A stretch of DNA of 64,000 nucleotides from Thermoflexaceae bacterium (GCA_015075555.1 JABTUD010000002.1:806001-870000), one strand, 5' to 3'. Positions 40,506 through 49,142 are shown, counted from the first letter of the stretch. Numbers and translations: made by a program. Notes: generated by a model from the letters alone, not told the origin.

Positions 40506-40775
40506 ATGGGCGAGAAAGAGCAGGGAAGTCCTGAGGGGGCGGCCTCGCGTTCGGGCGGCTTCATAAAGATGGGGAGCGTGGAGGGGGAGCGCTGGAAGGG
40601 CGCGACCAGCGGTGACTTTGGCACGGGGGGCGGCGACCCGCAGGCCCTTGCCACCAACCTGAACTCGAGCAAGTCAAACGTGAGCCGCATCGTTGCGGGC
40701 AAGGGAATCGGCGACGGGGACCGATCGAGTGAGGCGACGACGGTGAAGGGTTCGAAGTCGAATTCGAGCGAGTAG
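40506..40775 (+). CDS. Small IKMGSVEGE-motif protein A, 89 aa
   Basis: I do not recognise a family for this 89-residue hydrophilic protein. It starts MGEKEQGSPEGAASRSGGFIKMGSVEGERWKG, then has a Gly-rich linker and a Ser/Lys/Asn-rich C-terminus (SSKSNVSRIVAGKG, TVKGSKSNSSE). There is no signal peptide, membrane segment or cysteine. The neighbour at 40833 shares the N-terminus and the IKMGSVEGE motif, carrying it twice, so this is a conserved paralogous pair. The ribosome-binding site is GGAGGGAGC, 5 bases before the ATG. FIKMGSVEGE faintly resembles the first strand of Hcp-type tube proteins (FLKIDGIKGE), but the protein is too short and lacks the rest. Confidence 0.75.
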   Translation: MGEKEQGSPEGAASRSGGFIKMGSVEGERWKGATSGDFGTGGGDPQALATNLNSSKSNVSRIVAGKGIGDGDRSSEATTVKGSKSNSSE

Positions 40776-41015
40776 CCTGCTGCGGACAGGTGACCGCGTG
40801 CCGTGTGAACGGTGAAAGTGGAGGTACCAACCGTGGGAGAGAAAGAGCAAGGGGCGCCGGATGAGATGGCCGCGCGGGCCGGGCACATCAAGATGGGGAG
40901 CGTGGAGGGCGAGCGCTGGAAAGGCGCCGAAGGGATGGAGTTCCGGGAAGGCGGAGGCGGCGGTGAGGCCGCCCGGGGCGGGTTCATCAAGATGGGGAGC
41001 GTGGAGGGGGAACTC
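40557..41015 (+). repeat. Three near-identical DNA copies encoding IKMGSVEGE
   Basis: The segment AAGATGGGGAGCGTGGAGGG recurs at about 40566, 40889 and 40989, each time in the frame encoding IKMGSVEGE. Copies 1 and 2 also share the following GAGCGCTGGAA(G/A)GGCGC. Identity at the DNA level is high, including third positions, which points to recent duplication or strong constraint. Confidence 0.8.
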
Positions 41016-41081
41016 TCGCAGGGAGGTGGCGGGGGAGGCGAGATGAAGGCCGCGCCGGAGAAGAAGGACCAGCAGCGCTAA
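40833..41081 (+). CDS. Small IKMGSVEGE-motif protein B, 82 aa
   Basis: Paralogue of the preceding protein. It starts GTG with GTGGAGG eight bases upstream: VGEKEQGAPDEMAARAG, then HIKMGSVEGERWKG, a Gly-rich spacer, a second GGFIKMGSVEGELSQGG, another Gly run, and a Lys-rich end (EKKDQQR). Two motif copies in one protein and one in its neighbour suggest a short functional peptide presented on flexible linkers. It is separated from protein A by 57 bp and from uvrB by 80 bp. Function unknown. Low complexity outside the motif means homology searches should use the motif itself. Confidence 0.75.
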   Translation: MGEKEQGAPDEMAARAGHIKMGSVEGERWKGAEGMEFREGGGGGEAARGGFIKMGSVEGELSQGGGGGGEMKAAPEKKDQQR

Positions 41082-41161
41082 GGAGTTGCCCGGGATAGGT
41101 GGGCCAGAGGGGCGTGAGCAGCACAACTGTTCTGCGCCGTGGCAATTGCTACACTGGCCCT

Positions 41162-43270
41162 ATGCCTTCGCTTGCGCCCCCCGGTGCACCATCAGAATTC
41201 ACTCTGCGGGCCGAGTTTGAGCCGACCGGCGACCAGCCGCAGGCGATCGAAAAGCTCGTTGAGGGTGTCATTCGCGGCGACCGCTACCAGACGTTGCTGG
41301 GGGTGACGGGGTCGGGGAAGACGTTCACGATGGCGAACGTGATAGCGCGCACGGAGCGGCCGACGCTGGTGCTCGCGCATAACAAGACGCTGGCGGCGCA
41401 GCTTTGCTCGGAGCTCAAGGAGTTCTTCCCGGAGAACTCGGTGGAGTACTTCGTGAGCTACTACGACTACTACCAGCCTGAGGCGTACATCCCGCGCAGC
41501 GACACGTACATCGCCAAGGACGCAGACATCAACGAAGAGATCGACAAGCTGAGGCACGCCGCGACGCGGGCGCTGTTCACGAGGCGCGACGTGGTAATCG
41601 TGGCAAGCGTGAGCTGTATCTACGGCCTGGGGGAACCGGCCGAATACCAGCAGTTCGTGCTGAGCTTCCGGCGGGGGCAGCGCTTCGACCGTGGCGAGGC
41701 AATCCGCCGCATGGTGAGCATGCAGTACGAGCGGAACGATATGAACGTGGTTCGCGGCAAGTTCCGCCTGCGCGGAGACTCGCTGACGATCCTGCCAAGC
41801 TACGACGAACTGGCCGTTCGCATCGACTTCTTCGGCGATGAGGTGGAACGCATCGTCGAGCTCGACCCGCTGACCGGCGAGATCATGGCCGAGCGGGAAG
41901 AGATTGACATCTTCCCCGCGAAGCACTTCGTGACCACGAAGGACAGGATGCTCGATGCGATCGACGGGATCGAGAAAGAGCTCGCGGAACAGCTTGAGGT
42001 GCTGAAAGGGCAGGGGCGCATCCTGGAGGCGGCGAGGCTGGAGGAGCGCACCCACTACGACATCGAGTCGATGCGTGAGACGGGGTACTGCGCGGGAATC
42101 GAGAACTACTCGAGGCACCTGCAGGGGCGGGAACCGGGGTCAACGCCGTGGTGCCTGCTCGACTACTTCCCGGACGACTGGCTGCTGATTGTGGACGAAT
42201 CGCACATGACCCTGCCACAGGTGCAGGGGCAGTACTTTGGGGACCGGGCGCGCAAGGAGACGCTGGTGGAGTTCGGTTTCAGGCTACCGAGTGCGCTGGA
42301 CAACCGCCCGCTGACGTTCGAGGAGTTCGACCAGCACATCAACCAGGCAGTGTTTGTCAGTGCGACGCCTGCGGACTACGAAATCCAGCGCTCGACCCAG
42401 GTGGTGGAGCAGGTAATCCGGCCAACCGGGTTGCTCGATCCCGAGATCGAAGTGAGGCCAACGAAGAACCAGGTCGACGACCTGATGGAAGAGATCCGGC
42501 ACGTCGTGGACCGGGGGCAGCGGGTTCTGGTGACCACCCTGACTAAGAAGATGGCCGAGGACCTGGCGGACTACCTGAAGGAGATGGGGGTGAAGACGCA
42601 CTATCTCCACTCGGAGATCGAAACGCTGGACCGGGTCGAGATCCTGCGCGACCTGCGGCTGGGCGTATACGACGTGGTGGTAGGGATCAACCTGCTGCGA
42701 GAGGGGCTGGACCTGCCCGAGGTTTCGCTGGTGTGCATCCTGGATGCCGACAAGGAGGGGTACCTGCGTTCGAACAGGTCGCTGATTCAGACCATCGGCC
42801 GCGCGGCGCGACACGCCGAGGGCCGCGTGGTCATGTACGCCGACGCGGTGACGGGGAGCATGCAAACGGCAATCGAGGAGACCTACCGGCGGCGGAAGAT
42901 CCAGGAGGAGTACAACCGCGAGCACGGGATTGAACCGGCGGGCATCGTCAAGGCGATCCGCGATATCACAGACCATGTGCGGCAGGTAGCGGAGGAGCCC
43001 GCGGGGTATGACCGGCAGGCGGATCTACCGAAGGACGAGGCCTTGCGGCTGGTGAAAGAGCTGGAGTCGCAGATGAAGGCGGCATCGAAGGCGCTGGAGT
43101 TCGAGAAAGCGGCGGCGCTCCGGGATCAGATCGTGGAGCTGAGGCGCACCCTCGTGGGGAGCGATGCCGAGGAGCTCTCGGCCTTCGCAGCGGTGGCGGG
43201 ACGGGGCGGCCCGTTGCGCTATGGACGAAGCCAGGCGGGGGGGAGAGACCGGCGGCGGCGGCAGAAGTAG
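41162..43270 (+). CDS. uvrB: Excinuclease ABC subunit B
   Basis: A 702-residue damage-verification helicase of nucleotide excision repair, working with UvrA and UvrC. The N-terminal helicase motif I ([15 protein letters not shown]), the beta-hairpin region ([18 protein letters not shown]), the UvrA-interaction domain, motif DESH ([11 protein letters not shown]), motif V/VI ([28 protein letters not shown]) and a C-terminal UvrC-binding helix pair (about 625-665) are present. The C-terminus ends in an Arg-rich tail. ATG 41162 was chosen from the family N-terminus. No LexA box with N4 spacing was seen upstream. The brn-type toxin locus begins 50 bp downstream. Confidence 0.97.
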   Translation: MPSLAPPGAPSEFTLRAEFEPTGDQPQAIEKLVEGVIRGDRYQTLLGVTGSGKTFTMANVIARTERPTLVLAHNKTLAAQLCSELKEFFPENSVEYFVSYYDYYQPEAYIPRSDTYIAKDADINEEIDKLRHAATRALFTRRDVVIVASVSCIYGLGEPAEYQQFVLSFRRGQRFDRGEAIRRMVSMQYERNDMNVVRGKFRLRGDSLTILPSYDELAVRIDFFGDEVERIVELDPLTGEIMAEREEIDIFPAKHFVTTKDRMLDAIDGIEKELAEQLEVLKGQGRILEAARLEERTHYDIESMRETGYCAGIENYSRHLQGREPGSTPWCLLDYFPDDWLLIVDESHMTLPQVQGQYFGDRARKETLVEFGFRLPSALDNRPLTFEEFDQHINQAVFVSATPADYEIQRSTQVVEQVIRPTGLLDPEIEVRPTKNQVDDLMEEIRHVVDRGQRVLVTTLTKKMAEDLADYLKEMGVKTHYLHSEIETLDRVEILRDLRLGVYDVVVGINLLREGLDLPEVSLVCILDADKEGYLRSNRSLIQTIGRAARHAEGRVVMYADAVTGSMQTAIEETYRRRKIQEEYNREHGIEPAGIVKAIRDITDHVRQVAEEPAGYDRQADLPKDEALRLVKELESQMKAASKALEFEKAAALRDQIVELRRTLVGSDAEELSAFAAVAGRGGPLRYGRSQAGGRDRRRRQK

Positions 43271-43294
43271 GGCGGGTGCGTCTCTACGATGGTA

Positions 43295-43309
43295 TATACA
43301 ATGTGTATA
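43295..43309. promoter_or_regulatory. Palindromic operator/promoter of the brn locus
   Basis: TATACA-ATG-TGTATA is a perfect 6+6 inverted repeat within an unusually A+T-rich patch just upstream of the toxin start. TACAAT (43297-43302) inside it matches the -10 consensus well, so a protein bound here would block initiation. Brn antitoxins are known to repress their own operon, and this is the likely site. Confidence 0.6.
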
Positions 43310-43319
43310 CAGAGCGGCG

Positions 43320-43601
43320 ATGCTCGATTGGGATCAGCACAACGAAGGCCACATCCGGGAAGCGCAGGGCGTGTCGCGCGAGGAGGCAGAAGATGTGCTG
43401 CTCTCCCCTGACCGATTCCTCAAACGTGCGGACCCTTCCCACGGCGAACGAAGGTTAGCGGTCATTGGGACAACTGCACCGGGCAGGGCCCTCGCCGTGC
43501 TCTACACGCATCGTGCGTGACTGATCCGCGCGGTCACCTCACGGCCGGCATCGGCGGTCGAAGAGCGAATGTGGCGGAGACAGAGAAGGAGAAGAACATG
43601 A
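43320..43601 (+). pseudogene. BrnT-like toxin gene interrupted by an in-frame TGA
   Basis: BrnT toxins are ribonuclease-type proteins of about 90 residues. The first 66 codons here match the family (MLDWDQHNEGHIREAQGVSREEAEDVL, then VIGTTAPGRALAVLYTHRA) and stop at TGA 43518. Continuing past that codon the same frame reads LIRAVTSRPASAVEERMWRRQR, the expected C-terminal RI(R)xIxARPAxxxERxxY region, and ends at TGA 43599. That stop overlaps the antitoxin ATG as ATGA, the usual coupling. So the full toxin was 93 codons with one sense codon (probably Gly or Arg) changed to TGA. A 66-residue truncated product would lack the conserved C-terminus. Confidence 0.72.
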
Positions 43602-43936
43602 CAGCACAGGCACGGCCGGCCAGGCGCCAGCAACTGCTTGAGGTGCACAGCCTGGATGAGATCCCGGAATTCGAATCGGAGACCGAGGAGGCGGAGTTCT
43701 GGTCGAGGCACTCGTTTGGCGAAGAACTTCTGCGGGGAGGCCCCGACGAGGACCTGCTGCTCCCGCCGCCGCGGCCGCGGACGGCGCCGGTGGCGGTACG
43801 ATTCGATGCGTCGACCGTGGCGCGGCTGAAGGCGCTGGCAAGGCAGCGGCACAAGGGCTACCAGACGTTGCTCAAGGAGTTCGTGATGGAGCGGCTCTAC
43901 GAAGAGGAGAAGCGCGAGGGGATCATCAGCGGCTGA
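43598..43936 (+). CDS. BrnA-like antitoxin
   Basis: A 112-residue antitoxin partner of the BrnT-type protein. The N-terminal part has the acidic toxin-neutralising segment IPEFESETEEAEFWSRHSF. The C-terminal part is a ribbon-helix-helix-like DNA-binding domain (VAVRFDASTVARLKALARQRHKGYQTLLKEFVMERL) with the family KGYQT motif. It is expected to dimerise, bind the palindrome at 43295-43309 and repress the operon. The ATG 43598 has AAGGAG seven bases upstream. The open frame extends back to GTG 43517 at the premature toxin stop, but without a better site. It appears intact although the toxin is interrupted. Confidence 0.8.
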   Translation: MTAQARPARRQQLLEVHSLDEIPEFESETEEAEFWSRHSFGEELLRGGPDEDLLLPPPRPRTAPVAVRFDASTVARLKALARQRHKGYQTLLKEFVMERLYEEEKREGIISG

Positions 43937-43945
43937 ACGGGCCGG

Positions 43946-44887
43946 TCAGTCGAGGAAGATGAACCACTGGCGGCGGCCGGTTCGGGCCGCTTCCCGGCCG
44001 GCGGCGAACCAGGTATCGAGCCCGCGAATCCGCTCAAGGAGCACGAAGAGGTCGAGCGCTGCGGCAGCACCCTCCACCTCGGAAGCCGGGCCCTCGTCCT
44101 CATCACCACCATCGGGTAGCGGGTAGCCGCCAACGAGGTAGTCGAGCACGTGCGCATTCCGGTCAATGGCCTTTCGGAGCGCAGCGCGAGACCGGGGGCG
44201 ATCGCCGTGGGTGCGGAACTCGTGGGCTGCCTGGGAGAAGCGCCATACGGCGTCGTCATCATCGTAGGCCTTGAAGAGCGATTCGACGAGGTCGCCGTCG
44301 CCCTCGGACATGGCGATGGAGAGGACGGCGTAGCGGACCCCGAGGTGGTCTTCGAGATCGAGCTCCAGGATTTCGCCGAAGAATGAGACGGCCTGGGGCA
44401 GAGCGCCAGCCGCGAGGGCAGCGTAGCCAGCCCCCTCCAAAGCCCGGATCAGCGACTCCCCGCCGGGGACCTCGAAGAGCCGTCCGGCGTGCCTTTCGAC
44501 GGCCTCTTCGCCGAGGGACTCCGAGGCAGCGAGGATCGCCAGGGAGAACAGGACGAAGGCGAGCTCGGACTCTGCGCCGGCGTCGTCACCGAGGAACGTG
44601 TAGGCATCGGCACAGTTGGGGTCAAGCCGGAGGGCATCGAGGGCGAGGGCGGCGCCGTTCTCGGCGGCATCGGTGGCGCTCTCAACGAGTGCCCGGGCCT
44701 GCTCGGCGGGGGAAAGGCCAGCCGGGCACGGAGGGGCGGGACGCTTCGCCAGCACGGATTCAAGGGAGCGCTTCAGCTCGCCGGGGTCGATTTTCTCGTT
44801 GGCGGTAAGAAGCTCAGCGAGGGCGAGGACGAACTCGGCGACGGGATCGTTGGGGTCGAATTCAGGCGGTGGTTGTTTACGAGGCAC
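43946..44887 (-). CDS. Helical repeat (TPR-like) cytosolic protein
   Basis: A 313-residue acidic, Ala/Glu-rich soluble protein. Several helix pairs resemble degenerate tetratricopeptide units: NGAALALDALRLDPNCADAYTFLG, GAGYAALAAGALPQAVSFFGEILELD, and a later RSRAALRKAIDRNAHVLDYLVG. The overall layout is reminiscent of ST7/TPR-type bacterial proteins, but no enzymatic motif is seen. The start is GTG 44887, with GGGAGG five bases upstream. It lies 80 bp downstream of the stalked surface-protein gene on the same strand and converges with the antitoxin gene, with a 9-bp gap. Role unknown. Confidence 0.7.
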   Translation of the reverse strand: MPRKQPPPEFDPNDPVAEFVLALAELLTANEKIDPGELKRSLESVLAKRPAPPCPAGLSPAEQARALVESATDAAENGAALALDALRLDPNCADAYTFLGDDAGAESELAFVLFSLAILAASESLGEEAVERHAGRLFEVPGGESLIRALEGAGYAALAAGALPQAVSFFGEILELDLEDHLGVRYAVLSIAMSEGDGDLVESLFKAYDDDDAVWRFSQAAHEFRTHGDRPRSRAALRKAIDRNAHVLDYLVGGYPLPDGGDEDEGPASEVEGAAAALDLFVLLERIRGLDTWFAAGREAARTGRRQWFIFLD

Positions 44888-44967
44888 AATGCCCTCCCGG
44901 GGCGAAGGGCACGCGGGCGAATGCGCACTCAACTTCGGTGATGTTCGGAATGGATGCAGGATACGCG

Positions 44968-45660
44968 CTAGGGAATGGCGATGTCGAAGCGGATGAGGGG
45001 GCTGCCGCCGGTTGAACCAACGGAGTAGGGGCTTGCGACGGCCTGCCCGTTGACCACGATCGAGATGGCGGCGCCAAAGCGATTGGCGCAATCCGCTCCC
45101 CCGGCCGACCAGTCGACACGGTAGCCCCCGGCGGCGCTGGTGGGCCTGCCGGGGCCGATGACGCCATCGAATGCGATGCTCACGATAGTACCCACCGGGG
45201 CGAGCTGCCCACCGATAGAGAGCTGGCCAACAATGGTGTTTGGTGGCGCCGTGGAGGAACCGTTGTTGCAGTATGGTCCGCCCGCGGCAGGGGGAGGCGG
45301 GGTAGGCTCGGCCGTTGGCGGTGGCGCGCTGGAGCCGCCACCGGAGCTGCCGGACTGGTTGCGGATCAGCGTCGGCGTGGCGGTTGGCGTAGGTGACGGC
45401 GTCTCCGTGGGGGTGGGCGAAGGCGTGGGAGAGGGCGTGGCGGTGGCCGTCGGTGTGGCCGAAGTGTGGGTTGCGGTTGGAGAGGCGTCGCGACTGGCGC
45501 GGGCGCGGGCTTTCCCACCGTCGTCGTTACCATCACCAAGAAAGAGCAAGAGGCCTCCGAGTGCGAGCGCGAGCCCGAGCACGCCAAGAGCCGACCAGCC
45601 GGCCGCCTGCCCGGCCGGGGTCGCGAAGAAGCCTGAGATACGTTCCCGGAGTCGCTCCAT
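44968..45660 (-). CDS. Membrane-anchored stalk protein with C-terminal beta domain
   Basis: A 230-residue surface protein. A short cytoplasmic Arg-rich start (MERLRERISGFF) leads into one TM helix (about 19-42, GWSALGVLGLALALGGLLLF). Then come about 75 residues of Ser/Thr/Pro repeats and a C-terminal extracellular domain of about 100 residues rich in beta strands (GQLSIGGQLAPVGTIVSIAFDG, GGYRVDWSAGGADC, GAAISIVVNGQ, IRFDIAIP) with two cysteines. I do not recognise a named domain. Similar stalk-plus-small-domain proteins occur elsewhere in this window. ATG 45660 is chosen because it starts just before the membrane helix. Confidence 0.7.
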   Translation of the reverse strand: MERLRERISGFFATPAGQAAGWSALGVLGLALALGGLLLFLGDGNDDGGKARARASRDASPTATHTSATPTATATPSPTPSPTPTETPSPTPTATPTLIRNQSGSSGGGSSAPPPTAEPTPPPPAAGGPYCNNGSSTAPPNTIVGQLSIGGQLAPVGTIVSIAFDGVIGPGRPTSAAGGYRVDWSAGGADCANRFGAAISIVVNGQAVASPYSVGSTGGSPLIRFDIAIP

Positions 45661-45727
45661 CTGGTTGCAGTTGAAGCCTACGCGAAGCCGCGCTTCTGCA
45701 CACTCTGGAGACGGCCCGATTGCGAGG

Positions 45728-46528
45728 CTACACCACCCTGATGCCCGCCAGGTGCTCAAACGGGCCCGGGTAACGGAGGCCGAGGGCCTCAATGCGGTCG
45801 ACAAGCGCCCGGGCAACAACCAGGTCCCGGTACCACTTGTGGTCGGCAGGCACGATGTGCCAGGGGGCATGGGCCGGGTTGCAGCGGGAGAGCATTTCGG
45901 CGAAGGCCTGCTGGTAGCGGTCCCAGTTGCGGCGTTCCTCAAGGTCACCCTGGCGGAACTTCCAGTGCTTCTTCGGGTTGTCGATGCGTTCCTGGAGGCG
46001 CTCGCGCTGCTCTTCGCGTGAGATGTGGAGGAAGAACTTCATGACGACCACGCCTTCGTCCACGAGCAGGCGTTCGAAGGCATTGATCTGGTCATAGCGA
46101 GCCTGCCAGGTGGCCTCCGGCACGAGGCTCTTCACGCGTTCGACGAGAACCGCCTCGTAGTGGGAGCGGTTGAAGACCACGAACTTCCCGCGGGCCGGTG
46201 TCTCGCGGTGGTAGCGCCAGAGGAAGTCGTGGGCCAGCTCCTCTTCGGTGGGGACACCGAAGTTGGCGACCGAGCAGCCAAGAGGGCCAACGTCGCGAAA
46301 GACGTTCTTGATGGTCCCGTCCTTGCCGGCGGTATCGATCCCCTGGAGAACGACGAGCACGGCGAATCGCCGGTCCGCGTACAGGGTGTCCTGGAGCTCG
46401 TTGAGCCGTTCGCAAAGGGCAGGGAGCAGCTGTCGAGCCTGTTCCTTCGCCAGGTTGCCAGTGAAGGCAGGGTCGTAGCCGCGGAGGTCAACGTGCTGCC
46501 CGCGGGGCGGGATGAGCGGCTGGCTCAT
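45728..46528 (-). CDS. Polyphosphate kinase 2 family protein
   Basis: A 266-residue PPK2 enzyme that transfers phosphate between polyphosphate and nucleotides, generally making NDP or NTP at polyphosphate's expense. Walker A is LQGIDTAGKDGTI, followed by the lid module RSHYEAVLVERV and the RIDNPKKHWKF segment, and Walker B-like MKFFLHIS. Length is that of a single-domain PPK2. Class (I, II or III) cannot be fixed by eye. Its ATG overlaps the stop of the upstream PPOX gene (ATGA). A CYTH-CHAD protein, linked to polyphosphate biology in other bacteria, is encoded 6 kb away. Confidence 0.9.
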   Translation of the reverse strand: MSQPLIPPRGQHVDLRGYDPAFTGNLAKEQARQLLPALCERLNELQDTLYADRRFAVLVVLQGIDTAGKDGTIKNVFRDVGPLGCSVANFGVPTEEELAHDFLWRYHRETPARGKFVVFNRSHYEAVLVERVKSLVPEATWQARYDQINAFERLLVDEGVVVMKFFLHISREEQRERLQERIDNPKKHWKFRQGDLEERRNWDRYQQAFAEMLSRCNPAHAPWHIVPADHKWYRDLVVARALVDRIEALGLRYPGPFEHLAGIRVV

Positions 46529-47148
46529 TCTGCCGATTGCGCCTTTCTTGCGGCGCGGCGGGCCTTCTGGTCGGCCGGCAGCGCCTCTTCGAAGTAGTCT
46601 TTCCATTCGTGGTCGGGGGTTTCGACGCCGGGGCGGGGAACGAAGCGGGACCGTTCGACCGTGGCCATACGATGGATGTAGCGCGGGCAGTTGGGAAAGA
46701 CCTCAGCGGGGGTGACACGGACGATGAACTGGGCCCCCGGGTATTCGGGGAGGAGCGGGTCTGCGAAGTCGATGCTGGCGGCGCCATTCACGCGCGTCCG
46801 CCAGCCGCTATCCCAGTCGATGAAGAGCATGCCGACCTTTGGGTGCCGGAGGATGTTGCCGGCGCTCATGAACATTCCGTTGCCGTCGTATGAAGGGAAG
46901 GCGAGTGTCTTCTCATCGACGATGCGGACGAAGCCTGGGTCGCCGCCCTTGTAGGAGCAATCGAGATTGCCCTGGTCGTCGCAGGTGGCGAGGAAGAACA
47001 TGTCGCGCGATTCGATGAAGTCCCGGTCGCGGGCCGAAAAGGAATCGTGCATGGTGGCGCCGCCGACGGCGCTGGCAAGGCGGGCGCTATCGAACCGCTC
47101 CTGAACGGCGCGCTCGCCTTCGTGGAAGAAGTTGTCCGGGCCAGCCAT
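46525..47148 (-). CDS. Pyridoxamine 5'-phosphate oxidase-like flavin-binding protein
   Basis: A 207-residue split-barrel protein. The core (about 35-150) reads SRDMFFLATCDDQGNLDCSYKGGDPGFVRIV, then LAFPSYDGNGMFMSAGNI and VGMLFIDWDSGWRTRVNGAA, the usual FMN-binding strand order of the PPOX superfamily. The C-terminal extension is charged (DHEWKDYFEEALPADQKARRAARK). No catalytic residues specific to true PdxH are visible, so a general FMN or heme-binding reductase is more likely. It starts 81 bp from the divergent PPOX gene, and its stop overlaps the PPK2 start. Confidence 0.82.
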   Translation of the reverse strand: MAGPDNFFHEGERAVQERFDSARLASAVGGATMHDSFSARDRDFIESRDMFFLATCDDQGNLDCSYKGGDPGFVRIVDEKTLAFPSYDGNGMFMSAGNILRHPKVGMLFIDWDSGWRTRVNGAASIDFADPLLPEYPGAQFIVRVTPAEVFPNCPRYIHRMATVERSRFVPRPGVETPDHEWKDYFEEALPADQKARRAARKAQSAE

Positions 47149-47229
47149 CACAATGCTCCGTGGCGCGTTGGCCGCATGGGCGGGCGCGCGTGTAATCTGA
47201 GGCATCTTAGCATCGCCCAGGAGCCCGAC

Positions 47230-47694
47230 ATGCCGAGCCGACGCGCGTCCATCGCCCTCACGCCCGCGGAACAGGAGCAGTTCATCAAGGACGGATGGAC
47301 GCTGCAGGTGGCTTCCATTGGGCTGCACGGGTACCCGCACCTGGTGGCCATGTGGTACGTGGTGGTGGATGGGGACATCCATTTCACAACGTTTCGAAAG
47401 AGCCAGAAGATCCTGAACCTGCGGCGGAATCCGAAGCTGAGCGTGATGCTCGAATCGGGGAAGCTGTATAACGAGCTGAAGGGGCTGGTGATCGAGGGGA
47501 GGGCGGAGCTCATCGATGACGTGGCCTACACCGCGCGGGTGATGTCGCTGGTGGGGAACAAGTACCAGGGGATGCCGGTTCCGACGGAGACACCCGAGGC
47601 GGCGCTGGGGCCGGCGGCGAAGCGAACGACCGTGAGGGTGCGTGCCGACGACATCTATAGCTGGGATCATGCGAAGCTCGGCGGGAAGTACTGA
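47230..47694 (+). CDS. PPOX-class F420/FMN-binding protein
   Basis: A 154-residue split-barrel protein of the PPOX-class F420-dependent or FMN-binding group: TLQVASIGLHGYPHLVAMWYVVVDGDIHFTT, then KILNLRRNPKLSVMLESG and GLVIEGRAELIDD. The pattern resembles Rv-type deazaflavin reductases of actinobacteria and Chloroflexota, but cofactor choice cannot be fixed from sequence. AGGAG lies 7 bases upstream of the ATG. It is divergent from the other PPOX gene and followed by ruvC after 65 bp. Confidence 0.83.
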   Translation: MPSRRASIALTPAEQEQFIKDGWTLQVASIGLHGYPHLVAMWYVVVDGDIHFTTFRKSQKILNLRRNPKLSVMLESGKLYNELKGLVIEGRAELIDDVAYTARVMSLVGNKYQGMPVPTETPEAALGPAAKRTTVRVRADDIYSWDHAKLGGKY

Positions 47695-47759
47695 GCCCGG
47701 AACAGCCTGCGCGTGACAAGCACCTGGGAGATCGCTGCGCTGAGGGATAGCATCGAGCC

Positions 47760-48245
47760 ATGCGCATCATTGGCATTGACCCCGGGCTGAACGTCACGGG
47801 CTATGGCGTGGTCGACATCGAGGACGACTGCTGCCGGCATGTAGCGCATGGTGTCGTGCGAACGCGCCCATCCGACCCGCTGGCGACGCGCCTGGTGGCG
47901 ATCCGCGACGGCGTGGTGGCAGCGGCCCGGCACTGGCAGGCCGGGGCGGCGGCAGTGGAAGCATCGTTCGTCGGCGAGAACGCGCGCAGTGCGCTCGCAC
48001 TCGGGCAGGCGCGGGCGGCCGCAATCCTGGGGATGGCCGATTGCGGGCTCACCGTCCACGAGTACACGCCGGCGGTGGTGAAGCAGACCGTGGCCGGCTA
48101 CGGGCGGGGTGAGAAGCCCCAGGTGGCAGAGATGGTGCGGTTGCAGCTCGGGATGAAGGCGACGCCTTCGCCGGTGGACGCAGCCGACGCCCTGGCAGTG
48201 GCGATCACGCACTGGGCGCACAGCCGGCTGGCGGCCCGCGGCTAG
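47760..48245 (+). CDS. ruvC: Holliday junction resolvase RuvC
   Basis: A 161-residue endonuclease cutting Holliday junctions in concert with RuvAB. The acidic active-site residues are D7 (GIDPGLNVTGYG), E67 (AVEASFVGENARSALALGQARA) and the C-terminal Asp pair (VDAADALAVAI). The motif order and length are typical. ATG follows directly on an A+T-richer stretch and the family starts MRIIGIDPG, so the start is secure. The gene ends 15 bp from the stop of convergent yebC, whereas in many genomes yebC and ruvC are in one operon. Confidence 0.95.
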   Translation: MRIIGIDPGLNVTGYGVVDIEDDCCRHVAHGVVRTRPSDPLATRLVAIRDGVVAAARHWQAGAAAVEASFVGENARSALALGQARAAAILGMADCGLTVHEYTPAVVKQTVAGYGRGEKPQVAEMVRLQLGMKATPSPVDAADALAVAITHWAHSRLAARG

Positions 48246-48260
48246 GGCGAAAGGCGGGCC

Positions 48261-49010
48261 CTAACCTGCGAAGCTGGCGATGGCTTCATCGGAGAAATCG
48301 GCGTTCGAATACACGCGCTGCACATCTTCCAGGTCTTCGAGCGCGTCGAGGAGGCGGAGCGCCTGGTGGGCGGCCTTCTCGTCCAGGTCGACGGTGGCCC
48401 TGGGGACCATGGCAAAGTCGGCGTTCTCGATTTCGAGGCCGGCCGATTCGAGCGTTCGGCGGACCTCTTCCAGGGCGGAGGGAGCGGTCTGGATTTCGAC
48501 CGCGTCGCCCTGGACCTGGACATCGTCGGCGCCAGCATCGATAGCCTGGAGGGCGAGCTCATCGGCATCCCGGCTGTTGATGGGGATGGTGATGACCCCT
48601 TTCGCTTCGAATTGCCAGCCGACTGAGCCGGTTTCGCCGAGGTTGCCGCCGGCGCGCGTGAAGGCGTGGCGTACTTCAGCCACTGTGCGGTTGCGGTTGT
48701 CGGTCAGGGCTGCGACGAGGATGGCGATGCCGCCGGGGCCGTAGCCTTCGTAGGTTATCTCCTCGAGCTGCTCATCGGAGCCGGCGCCGGTGGCCTTGGC
48801 GATGGCGCGCTCGATATTGTCGTTGGGCACGTTTTGCGCGCGGGCGCGCTGGATGGCGAGCCGGAGCTTGAAGTTGGCCGCGGGGTCGCCTCCCCCCTGC
48901 TTGGCGGCGATGATGATCTCGCGGGAGAGCCTGGTGAAGAGAGCGCCGCGCTTTGCATCGGCAGCGCCCTTCTGGCGTTTGATGGTTGACCACTTGGAGT
49001 GTCCGGACAT
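48261..49010 (-). CDS. yebC: YebC/PmpR-family transcription or translation factor
   Basis: A 249-residue TACO1/YebC-family protein. The signature start MSGHSKWSTIKRQKGAADAKRGALF and the three-domain fold with NVPNDNIERAIAKATG, ITYEGYGPGGIAILV, and GNLGETGSVGWQFE are intact. Members are reported as DNA-binding regulators (PmpR) and as ribosome-associated factors easing translation of difficult motifs. Which one applies here cannot be seen. ATG 49010 matches the family start; an open frame continues far upstream without support. It converges with ruvC and is divergent from the nitroreductase-like gene. Confidence 0.94.
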   Translation of the reverse strand: MSGHSKWSTIKRQKGAADAKRGALFTRLSREIIIAAKQGGGDPAANFKLRLAIQRARAQNVPNDNIERAIAKATGAGSDEQLEEITYEGYGPGGIAILVAALTDNRNRTVAEVRHAFTRAGGNLGETGSVGWQFEAKGVITIPINSRDADELALQAIDAGADDVQVQGDAVEIQTAPSALEEVRRTLESAGLEIENADFAMVPRATVDLDEKAAHQALRLLDALEDLEDVQRVYSNADFSDEAIASFAG

Positions 49011-49142
49011 GGCAGAGACCTGTGGGGTGCGTGTTTCGTTCGATGCGGGCGTTCGGCGGCCCGGCCGTGAAGAACTCTTCGAGTGTAGGATCTCCCCGGC
49101 GTTCCCGGTAGGGCAACTCGGGCCGGGACGGGAGAAGAAGTG

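Noticed and set aside
40506-41081. IKMGSVEGE proteins as type VI secretion Hcp subunits
   Set aside because: Only about ten residues resemble the first Hcp strand. The rest of the fold and any T6SS genes are absent.
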